Assembly (NCBI GenBank): GCA_964035575.1
Contig: OZ037863.1
Span: 536,001 to 600,000 of the forward strand
Direction: 5' to 3'
From: Rhynchopus sp. YZ270_cl-10
Lineage: Eukaryota > Euglenozoa > Diplonemea > Diplonemida > Diplonemidae
DNA: 64,000 nucleotides
Both the position numbers and the translations under genes were made by a program. Numbering within the stretch: the first letter of the stretch is position 1; each line of letters begins with the position of its first letter. The notes under the pieces were generated by a model that saw nothing but the letters and a program-made list of their open reading frames with translations, made no database searches and was not told the DNA's origin. Positions 1 through 10,300 of this stretch are shown in pieces.

Positions 1-1132
1 AACCTCTGCCCTTTAACTCTCTCTCTTTCTTCCCTTCCTTTTTCTGTATACAGTACAGCAATTTTTCGTTCTAAAATACTTTTTCATTTTACTGAAAATA
101 CCTCAAACCGGTTACCTGCCGTAAAAGTGTGAAGAGGTTACGGAGAAATGAAAATAAATTGAGAGCAGTTTTTTTAGGCGAACTAAGCTTCCGGGAGGCA
201 TGAAAACCAGACAAATGAATGCACGCGGACCAATTTTTTTTATATATATTTTCAACAAAAAAAAGAAAAGAATGACAAAGCAAACGGGTGTAAATAAACA
301 CAAAATTTGGGCATTTTAGGGGGATAGACAAAAGTATGCTATCTCGTTCCTCCTGTCAACTACAAAAAAAGGACTCATTTTTTTTTCCTTCTCACCGAAG
401 TAGGTGTGACGCTGACTGCCGGAATTTTTTTTTTTTTTTTTTTTTTTTGGCAGCCGCACCACTGATACCAGGTGATTGTCGACATAACAACAAAAAAATT
501 AAAAAAATAATAGCGTTTAGTATAGTGAAGCTCATCCTCGGGGTGTCTACACTGATACAAACCAAGTTTTCAAAAAAAACAAAAAACAAAACAACAACAA
601 ATGCAGTCTCCATACAAAAGGGAACCTTTTCCATACCTACACCTCCCCTATTACCTTCACAAACTCCTTATGGATATCCCTCTCTCTCTCTCCCCCTAGC
701 GTCTGTGAAAACACAAAAAAACAAAAAAAAGTTCCCCATTTTTTCCCCCGTCAATTTATTGACAATTATTGTCTCGCTGTCGTAGCTGCCATCACCACGC
801 AGCTTCTGGTGTTCTCTCTATCGTTAAGGCTCAATTTGATGCATCGTCAGGTCCAGAGATACACATTCTTCGTCCTTGGGGGAAGAGCAAATCACCCTCG
901 TCTCCAACCGCACCCGAACCAAGTAAGCCGGGTTCGCCTGACTGGGCGGATATTTTTTTTGCAAATTGGGGTGCCGAAAAAAACCACTCCAAAGTGCCCC
1001 CCTCCGGTGAGGTCCGGAAGGTGGAAATAAGTGGTTTTCGAAGCTTTTGGGCTTTCATATTGGGTTTCAAACGTTGAAAAAACTCCCCCCCCTAACCCCC
1101 CCTCCCCTTCAACTCCAATCAGCGTGCCTAAA
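1..1132. other. Upstream non-genic region of the TRPV-like gene
   Basis: AT-rich, with long T and A runs. I see no credible gene; the short reading frames are translations of homopolymers. It holds the 3' end of a family-2 interspersed repeat near 466-490 (GGTGATTGTCGACA followed by A-runs) and a family-1 copy at 524-580. A pyrimidine tract followed by AG at 1121-1122 lies 10 bases before the first ATG of the next gene and could be its trans-splice acceptor. Confidence 0.6.
524..580 (+). repeat. Family-1 interspersed repeat, monomer a
   Basis: Core GGTGTCTACACTGATACAA then CAAGTTTTC and an A-rich tail. It matches copies near 5.9, 16.3, 24.1, 38.3, 42.3, 42.95, 45.9 and 50.6 kb. The A-rich 3' tail suggests a SINE. 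Confidence 0.7.
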
Positions 1133-4100
1133 ATGAGTTATGATCGTTCTACCACTATGGGACGTCGTTCTCCGGAACGTGTAAACAGTTCTTTAGGATA
1201 TCCTCATTTGCGTTCTACAAGCGATGGCGTACGACGTGGCCTCCGCCCCCTTCTGTCCCGCCGCCAGCTGCGATGCGGAGTAGCCGCCCGGACCCGCTCT
1301 CTTCTCGAGCACATCTTGGCGCTGCGACACACCGAGTGTCCGCTGAGGAGGAGTTACGGCAGGCTGAATTACGTTTTCTTGAACGCGAACACTCCATTGG
1401 GACACCACTGTCTCCTGTCACTATCCAAAGGGCATCTGAGAGAGATCGCCATGCGACGAGCTGAAGCAGAGAAGGAGTTGCTCAACGCAGAGCACGACGC
1501 ACTCCGCATGCAGCTCGCAGACACACGACGTGTTCTCGGGCAAAAATCATCTATCCCGGACCTCCCATTGAGTCTNNNNNNNNNNNNNNNNNNNNNNNNN
1601 NNNNNNNNNNNNNNNNNNNNNNNNNNNNNNNNNNNNNNNNNNNNNNNNNNNNNNNNNNNNNNNNNNNNNNNNNNNNNNNNNNNNNNNNNNNNNNNNNNNN
1701 NNNNNNNNNNNNNNNNNNNNNNNNNNNNNNNNNNNNNNNNNNNNNNNNNNNNNNNNNNNNNNNNNNNNNNNNNNNAAACCACATCAACCCGGATTCAGCA
1801 ATGCCAGGCGACTCAGAGCTGACTGCAATCAACACTGCTTTAGTTCATGTAGAAGCGAAATTGAAGACCCTAGCAGAGCCTTTACAGAAAATCATGAAGT
1901 ACCGTCCATTAAGTCAAGGATCGAGACCGCAGTTGACCAATGAAGAAGAGGTGCTGGTGCATACACCCATTATTTCTGAAGGGACACACAAGGAGGAGCT
2001 GCAGTTGCTGCAGAAGTGGGGTGAGTTGCGGACCGACTTCGATAAAATGCAAGGTGAGCTCGATGGTGTGCCTGTAGCAAAGGATAAGGAGGGCACGTCG
2101 CGGATCATGGAGATATTTTACTCTGTGGTGCGACGCATCTGGTATTATGTGTTGATTGTGACTGCCTTGGTGGTTTACATTTTCATTGTGCTCACCTTTG
2201 AGCTTGACACGTTTCTCCTGCAGCTTTGGACTGCTTCGATTGTGATTGGAATAGCATGGATCGTGGGAGTGCTGCAAGGGTACATCCCATTGTGGATGTC
2301 GATTCTGTTCTCCGCTGTGATCTGCGTCACCTCAATCATCACGATTATGATAAATGAGGAAGAGTCTGAGGGGTCTGGTGCCTCTATCGCACTGCCCCTT
2401 ATGATTCTCGCATCCTCCGTTTCGTTTGTTGCGTTGACAGAACGGAAGCCCGCAGTATTAGTAGAACTGACTGAAACTGACGTCGGGGCCCGAGACGATC
2501 TTTTCAAAGCAGTACTCAGTGGTGACCTCCCCGCAGTACAACGCGAAGCCGCTGCCGCACCTTGGAGACTCCGCTGCAGAGACATGATGACCGCCACCCC
2601 ACTCCACTGCGCACTCCTCCGCGCTGTATCCAGCCCGAAACACAATGACATTGCACACTGGATTCTCGCATTCATCCCCCACCTTGCCCTTGACATCTAC
2701 ACCGATAAAATTTTTGAGGGTGTCTCTGGACTGCACTTTGCGATTGCACATCGGGATGTGTGTATGACACATAAGTTGGCACACATTGCACCGTCTACTT
2801 TGATGAGTCGTGCGGTGGGGACGTTTTTTCAGAGTGAAGATACATACTTTGGGGAGACACCGCTGCAGTTTGCGGTGACGACGAACCAGCCGGATGTGGT
2901 GATGTTTTTGCTGAAGCTCGGTGCAGAGCGTCTTCGTGTAACCGAGAAGGAGCAGCTCATGCAGCGCGACAAGAACAACAACTCGCTCCTCCACCTCTGC
3001 GTGCACAACAACCTGCCAAAGATGTACGACTACGTGGAGTACCTCATGGAATGCTACGATGCGGACATAACCACAGACGTCGAAGGCGTCTTCAACACTG
3101 ACCTCTTCACGCCCTTCACCCTCAGCGCACACCTCGGCCACAAAGAGATCTTTATTCACCTTGTCGAAAAGAACACACAAGAGGTCTGGCAGCTTGGTTC
3201 CACAAGGTATGCATCGTGAAGGTGAGCAAGGGGGGTGGACTCATTACAGTGGACCTATATTACCTCTAGCTCGGATTTTCACTTTTTTTTTTATTGCCAA
3301 CTTTGGGTGATCTGTGAGACACACAACAGGCTGGTGAGAGATTGTGAGAGCCTACTGGGAGTTAGTGAGAGTTACTGAGAATTTCAGTTAAGATAGGGTG
3401 GAAATTTTCCGGATTTTTTTCTCATTTTAAAGTGCCCAAATGAAAACTTTATTCAAAGGATTTAAATTTTTCTGCATATCCTAAGGATAGAAACGACGTT
3501 ACCTCACAATTATATTCCTCCCCTCACACACCACAACAGATGTCGTCGTATGTGGCTTGATGAGGTCGACCCTGTCGCAGCCGCACCCATGCCCCTTGAG
3601 GAGGGAGAGGAGGAGGGTGGTGGCAGCAGCGCCATGTCGACGTCCACAAGCGTGAGCCCGATGTCCCGCATTCTTGAGAGCAAGCCTCATGTCAAGGGTG
3701 TGCTGCAGCTGTTGATTGACAACGAGCAGATCGACCTTCTAATGGTGCCTGCCATCAAGGAGCTGCTCTCTGTTAAGTGGAACACCTTTGTGGAGCGGAT
3801 CTGGCTGGCGCACTTTGGGATGTTGATGATCTTCGTGATGGCGTTCAGCATTGTGGCGTTCTACGGTCCCATGGCACGTTCGCAGAACGACTCCTCATAC
3901 TGCGCGCAGGACTACTGGTTTGGCAGCGAAGAGCCCTACTCTGGCATCCTCTGGGCGGTGTGGTGCTCTGTGTCTGCATACCCCCTGCAGCGTCTGTCCG
4001 AGCTGGTTGTCGTCCTCGGTACTATCTACCGTGCTACTGTGGAGTTCAAGCAGATGCGCAGTCTGCCACCGGGGGCCTACTTCAGCAAGAAGGGCAGTAT

Positions 4101-4830
4101 GTTCTTCGAGCAGGTGTCGATCATCACCTTCATGGGCTTCATCGTGGGTGCAGTGTGCTTCAGAATTGCTGGCAGCGTTATCTACGAAGATTTCTGCCTT
4201 GCAATGGGTGCCTTAGCGCTCTGGTCCTACGTGCTCCACGAGCTGTTGGGGTTCAGAGGTACTGGACCCTTTGTTGTGATGATCTGGAACATGCTTGGCA
4301 GCGATTTGATGAGGTTCTTCATCATCTTTGCAACCTTTTTGATTGGTTTCACCCAGGCGCTGTACCTGCTGGTGAACAAATACGGGACGCAATACTTCTT
4401 CACGAGGCTGATGGGATGTTTCGTTGCGCTTCTTGGCCAGGCAGACATTTCCGCTCTTATCATTGAAGAGGATTCCAGCAGCTTCCCATACACAAGCACT
4501 GCACTGCTGTTGGTGTACGTTTTGATGGTGTCGATTCTTCTGTTGAACCTGCTGATCGCCATGATGACAACGACATACCAAGCCATCTACGACGAAAGCG
4601 ACAAAGTCTGGAACCTTGAGTGGGCACGCATCATCCTCGCCGTTGAGTCACGCCTCTCACAAAAAGAAAAGAACTCCGACGGCTATAGGTACTGGGGTGA
4701 GGACATCACCCCAGAAGGGCCAAAGCGCTACTTCCTCCTCCCCTCTAGACGCGAAGAGGATAAAAACACATTTGTCTCAGTACCCCCAAGATGGCCTCTC
4801 AACGCCCCGCACAGCCTCTCGATTACATAA
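1133..4830 (+). CDS. TRPV-like cation channel with ankyrin repeats and extra N-terminal membrane segments
   Basis: Probable calcium-permeable TRP channel. The first ATG is at 1133; a 200-N gap (1576-1775) interrupts exon 1, which ends at 3206, and exon 2 runs 3540-4830 (GTATGC donor, phase 2). After a coiled-coil N-terminus come about four hydrophobic segments (2115-2440), then ankyrin-like repeats (2490-3170), then the channel core: S1 from 3780, S2-S4 to about 4250, the TRPV-like stretch GPFVVMIWNMLGSDLMRFF (4264 on), a pore loop around 4400-4460, S6 ending LLLNLLIAMM, and a TRP-box-like helix with VWNLEWARIILAVE. TRPV channels put ankyrin repeats directly before S1, so the extra membrane block upstream is unusual. 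Before the gap the likely reading frame switches twice (near 1215-1240 and 1435-1450), which I read as assembly or base-call error. TRPV rather than another TRP subfamily is a similarity judgement. Confidence 0.8.
1576..1775. other. Assembly gap (200 N)
   Basis: A round 200-base run of N inside exon 1 of the TRPV-like gene, so its true length is unknown. The frame after the gap (NHINPDSAMPGDSELTA) is open from the first base, but its frame relation to the sequence before the gap cannot be used. Confidence 0.99.
3207..3539 (+). other. Intron of the TRPV-like gene
   Basis: Donor GTATGC, acceptor CACAACAG. Splicing joins ...LGST to RCRRMWLDE in phase 2 and is required to connect the ankyrin region with the channel core. 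The interior is AT-rich with a degenerate GTGAGAG-like repeat around 3300-3380. Confidence 0.85.
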
Positions 4831-5419
4831 TTGTAATGGCTTGCAAAAAGTTTAGATTTATTTGTTCCAAATTTCTTTTTTGCGGTTCAAAAAAGAGAAT
4901 CGCTCATTGAGATTTTGTGCATTAAAAAAAAAGGTGCAAAATATCAGGGAAGTGCCACAACCGCATTTCATCCAACCTCTCTGAGGTTCAATTCACCATT
5001 TTTTCTTTTTTTTTTTTTTTAGATTGTGTTTTTTTTTGTCCTTTTTGTTTACCGTGCCTCTGGGTACACACAACTTACTCCTTTTTGTGGTGTTATGCTC
5101 TGCGGGGGTTGCCCAAAGCTCGTTCAAATGGGCTAAAGGCTTAGCATCAAGCGTGGTACTCCTTGCAATTGTACATCAGGTGTCATCGTTTTTGGGTTCA
5201 TCTTTACCAACTCTTGCATTGTTACCGTTAAAAGCATGTTACGTAACAAGGAAAAATGGCATGTTATGTTACCCAGGTCACGACGTCACTGTGCACCTTT
5301 AACCACATCCCTCTCTACGTCGTCTTGTCCAATGACGTGGCAGTGGCATGTGACTCAGGAAAAAAAAAATTACATTTTTCAGGGAAAAAAAAGGCAGACT
5401 CTTGGGTGTCTGTGAGTAT

Positions 5420-5616
5420 CCCCTTTAAGCATACAGTGCGGATGAGTCGTCTACTCGCCTAAACTCTTTTGGGTCTCAGCCCGAAAACTCGTCTTTTTAT
5501 TCGTCTCACTCGTCTGTACTCGCCTCTTCGATAAGTGCCTACAAAACGATAAGTGAGACGAGGATACCACTCGTCTTCACTCGGGACGACTCATCCGCAC
5601 TGTATGTTTAGGGGGA
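5420..5616. mobile_element. Short TIR element (MITE)
   Basis: About 197 bp with terminal inverted repeats of about 30 bp: left CCCTTTAAGCATACAGTG, right CACTGTATGTTTAGGGG in inverse orientation, both continuing into GCGGATGAGTCGTC. The interior has TCGTCT/AGACGA hairpin motifs and no coding capacity. A relic with a similar end (GGCATACTGTGCGGGCGAG) lies near 42600. Confidence 0.7.
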
Positions 5617-5874
5617 CAGAATCCACCTTGGGTGATTGTCGACACAACGAATGCGTTTCTAGAACGTTGCGTACAGTGCACCTCCTACAAAACAGGAAGT
5701 TGGGGGTGGTTGCCAACAGACCTTCCCAACTCCCCCCTTTTTTATAGAGATCCAAAAATACTGTTTTTCTCCTCTTCTTCTTAGGTGCTGTAACTGTTCT
5801 GCCGTCTCCGTGTTGTGGTACAAGAAAGTGAAATCTTGCATTATTCGAGAATTAAAGATAGACAAGAAAAGTAA

Positions 5875-5940
5875 AGAGTGGAACACACTCTGGGGTGGCT
5901 ACACTAATACAACCAAATTTTCAAAAAAGAAAAGAAAACG
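5875..5940 (+). repeat. Family-1 interspersed repeat, monomer a
   Basis: GGCTACACTAATACAACCAA then ATTTTC and an A-rich tail; same family as 524-580. A family-2 fragment (GGTGATTGTCGACACAAC) lies 250 bp upstream at 5627-5660. Confidence 0.7.
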
Positions 5941-7337
5941 AAAACGAAAACAAAGACAAAACGTTTGAAGCACAGCCTGAAGCGCTTTTTCTAAATGAAA
6001 GACCGCCGGCGAACCTTGTGTACATCACGCAACAAAGGTTTGCAATTGCACGAGGAGGCACATTCCTTCCACGAACGGAAAAAAAAAAAATCCCCCCTCC
6101 TCCCTGTTTACCCCATTTCAATTTTTTGCCCTAGAGTTATTGCGTTTAGATGACGGAACGAGAAATGAATTTGACAAAAAAAGAAGGGAAAAAAAAAAAG
6201 AAGACAAACAATCCTCGCAACGCTAGAGCCACTGTGCCAGCAAAACGTATTTTTATCTGTTTTGAACGTCGTGCTTTCTCTTCTTTGATAGGAAAGTATA
6301 TTGAAACTATTTTTTGTGTAACCTACCAAAGTAGACGTTAGGTAAAATTTTGTGTTTGACATTTTACTTTACACCAGCTAGGTAAATACCCTATTTTCTT
6401 TTTCTTCGAGCAGTTGTTAACCGCCTCCGTTCTCTTACGGTACGGATCTCTCACGTCCCAACCTGTTGCATGAGCTTGACCGAGCTGCGTTTTAGCACGT
6501 TTCAACAATTTTGTATTTCAAGTCAACTTTTTCTTGTGCTCTTATCCGGATGGCAGGCATCGTGGGTCAGTCAGAGGTGCCTGCATTAATAACCTCACTT
6601 TTCTTTTTTGATCAGCAGAACACTATTGCTAATATTGTTAGGATCAAAGCAAAGCGTTGGCACAACCAAATGAACGTTTCAAAGAACCCTGTTTAGCCGA
6701 GATGCTTGTTGCAAAACAGAAAAAGGAGTACCTGCTCCCGACACCATTGTTCTGCTGATACCTCCCCAGCCTTTTACGTTCCTTTTATACCTTTCAGGGC
6801 ATGCTCTCTCACTATTAGGGACTCCCCAAAGAACCAGGAACATCATTCCCACCACTTTCCTACCTGTGGGAGGGGATAGGGTAGTATCAAACAGACTGTC
6901 AGCTAATTCTGGAAATTTTTTTTAAAAAATTCCGATCCGGAAGCAAAATAAAATAAAAACTGGATCACGACCCACCCAAATTTGATTTTTTTTCTCCAGG
7001 TGACGGCAAGGCTTCGGTTCATCGTACAATTTTATCTCTTTTTTAAAGTTTTATCCCCACCCTACCTCCCGCTCCCCTCAGCACGTTCACATTTTTAGAT
7101 TTGTTTTCCCTCATATTTTTTTTTTTTGTTCCCCTTCCCTTCTTCCCTTCTTCCCGAACGTTTTTTTTGCCACCCCCCTTTATTCATTTCAAAAAAAAAG
7201 CGACCCTTTTTTTCTTCTAAACCCCCCCTTCCCATCTCATTCCCCCCTCCCTTCCCACACCATCTATCAGATATTGGACGTTTAATAGGGGGCAGGTTTT
7301 TTTTTTTCTCCCCCATTTTTTTTTTTGATTTTTTGAG

Positions 7338-10300
7338 ATGTTCGCGACAAGCTTAGACGCTGCACTGCAGCAACTGGCGGCGAATGACCCAAGCCGGAAG
7401 GAGCTGTCTCTGTCAAGCAAGGGGATGGACGATGCAGAGTGCAGACAGCTTTGCGAGTCGTTGAGCGCGAACACTACTCTTAATGTCCTCGATTTACAGT
7501 CAAACCGACTGACCCCTGCGTCTGCTGCATACTTGGCTGACACTTTGCGTACGAACGACGCACTGACGGAGCTGAATCTCGAGAACAACACACTGACGGA
7601 TGTTGGTGCAGCGCATCTCAGCAAGTTGCTCGATGAGAACCATATGATAAGAGCTTTGCATCTTGAGATGAACCAGATCTCTCCAGCGCTCATGGAGGAG
7701 GTTGCGCACAAATGCCGGCTGAACACACAGCCGCTGGCATTGAAGAAGGTGATGCCGTTGCTGCAGGCAGACGATGCGTCGCTGGTCGAGCTAGACCTCT
7801 CAATGTATCACAACGCACCCCTCGCCTGCCACCTCCTCGTAGACACGCTCAAGTCCTCGACGCACCTAAAGTCGCTCAATCTCGCGAACATCGGTGTCCA
7901 AGACAAAGGGTCCGAGGTCTTTGCAGGGCTCCTCCGCAAGTCCACCACGCTCCAGTCGTTCGACCTCTCGAACAATGGAATCGGTATGTATATTAGGTCC
8001 TTAGGGGGAAGGTCAATGTTGCGACTCTGGGGTTGGGTAGTATGAGGAAGGTGATGGCATGGAGTGCGAATCAATTTTTTTTGAATTTTTTTTGGTGGGT
8101 AACACCATCTGTTAAGATTTTATGTCTTTGAATTTACTTCTGGTAAAAATAAAAAGCGACAAAAAAAAAAAAACATACAGGTTTGCACGGTGTCCGTGAC
8201 CTAGGAGACGCGCTGAAGGTGAACACCTCGTTGACGTCACTCTCCCTCCGCAAGAACAAGATTGGAGACGACGCGTCACGCATCTTTGTAGAGGCGCTTC
8301 GCGTCAACGACTACGTGACGGAGCTCGACCTCTCTGAGAACGCTGTATCGCAGGGTGCGCTTGAGCTTCTCGAAAAGGCACTACAGCTGAACTCCCAGCC
8401 GCTCGAACTGAAGCGCGCCCTGCAACGTTCGCAGGCAAACGACCCGACACTGACGTGCATCGACTTTTCCACGACAGCATGCATGACACGCTCCGCAAAC
8501 CTATTGTCCACAACACTACGCCTGAACACCACCGTACGCACGCTGAACCTCTCCAACAACCACGTCAAGGATAAGGGCGCTATCGACATTGCCTCTGTCC
8601 TTAAGGTGAACCGCACTATCACGGAGCTGCACCTACCCAACAACAACATTTCCTTTGCGGGAGGGCAGGCGCTGGCGCGCGCTGTTGAGGGCAACCAGAG
8701 TGTGAGCGACCTGAACCTTGCGAACAACGACATCGGCAACGAAGGTGCCGAGCTCTTCATCCGTGCACTTGGCAGCAACAACTCGCTCACGTCGCTGAAC
8801 CTTGAGCTGAACGACGTCGACATTGCGAAGATGAAGGAGCTAGAGGACGTCCTCTTCGTGAACCTCCAGCCGCAGGCCCTCAAGATGCTTCTCGGCAAGC
8901 TTGAAGCAAACGACGAGCGCTACGAAGTCCTCGACTTCAGCCAATACGACGGCAGCCGCTACCACAACGACAACAGCATGCTCGTTTTGTGCAAGAGTCT
9001 CAAGATGAACAGCAAAGTGAAGCTCCTCAACCTAGGCGACAACAACGTCGGTGACATCGGGGCGGAGCACCTCGCCAACGTTCTTTCAGGGAATGCAAGC
9101 ATCCACACGCTGCTGCTGAATCACAATGCGCTGTCGAACAGAGGCATTGTAGTGCTGGCACAGTCGCTGCATCAGAACACAACGCTCACAAAGCTGGACG
9201 TCTCCGGCAACAACATCACCGAGGAGGGCGGTCTTGCCCTGCTGAACCTGCTGAGACACAACCACAGCATGACCTCCATCCAGCTCTCGCTCAACAAGAT
9301 CTCTGCGTCGCTGCAGAACGACATCCAAATTGCCTGCGCGATCAACACCCAGCCCATCTCGCTCAAGCAACTGGCACCACGTGTCTCCTCGAACGACCCT
9401 ACCCTTACAGAGGTAGACGTCTCCCACTTTGATGGCTACCATTACTACGACGACACTGCAGTCATCATCCTCTTCCACGAGCTTCGTTCCAACGACTCCG
9501 TCACAGCGCTGAACCTCTCCAACAATACATTCGAGACCGACGGGGCTAAGGCGATTGCAGAGTATTTAGTACGCAACACGAGTTTAACGGAGCTGTCTCT
9601 TGCAAACAACACAATTGGCGATCTGGGTTGCCAATACGTTGCTGCTGCGTTGCGGCAGAATGAAACACTACTGAAGCTTAACCTTGACAACAACAATATT
9701 GGCGACCGTGGCGTGGAGTCGCTCATCGATGCGCTTCAGGTCAACGACTCTGTTGTGAGCATTAGAATTGAACGCAATGACGTTGCAAAATCACTTCTTA
9801 GGCAGCTTGACGACTGCATTGCGCTGAACACACAACCTTTAATTCTCAAACGCCTCCTTCCGAAGATCTATGCCGACTGCAGCGAGACGACTGTCATCGA
9901 CCTTGCACGCGGCGGCGGCGACAACGACAAGCACCTCTTCTCTAACGTCTCCTGCCGCATCCTTGCCATTGCCCTACGCGACAACACACAGGTCAAAGAG
10001 CTTGACCTCTCTGGCAACGAAGTAACCTCAGTAGGTCTGGGATGCCTCGCCGATATGTTCGAAGACAACGAATCCATCGAGGTCCTCAACCTCGACAACA
10101 ACCTCATCGACGACCGAGGTGTCAAAGCCCTCGTCTCCGCAATGGTTGTCAACAACACCCTCTGGAAGGTCTCAATCGATGGCAACGACATTTCGAAGAC
10201 GGGGCTGGAGGAGATGCACTATGCAGTCATGATCAACAATCAGTCGACGCTGTTGAAGAGGGATTTGAGCCTGCTCACGACGAATGACCCATCTTGCACG

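Larger units (their letters stand above)
4831..7337. other. Non-genic region with small repeats
   Basis: No gene is supported. Open frames here are short and rich in homopolymer-encoded residues. It contains an inverted-repeat element (5420-5616), a family-2 fragment (5627-5660), a family-1 copy (5875-5940) and the GTATTTCAAGTCAAC end of family 3 near 6511-6540. The last 250 bases are strongly pyrimidine-rich and end in AG directly at the ATG of the LRR gene. Confidence 0.6.

Noticed and set aside
5024-5302. Hydrophobic 92-codon frame as a small membrane protein
   Set aside because: Begins in a T-run, has no acceptor or conserved feature, and hydrophobicity follows from T-rich codons.
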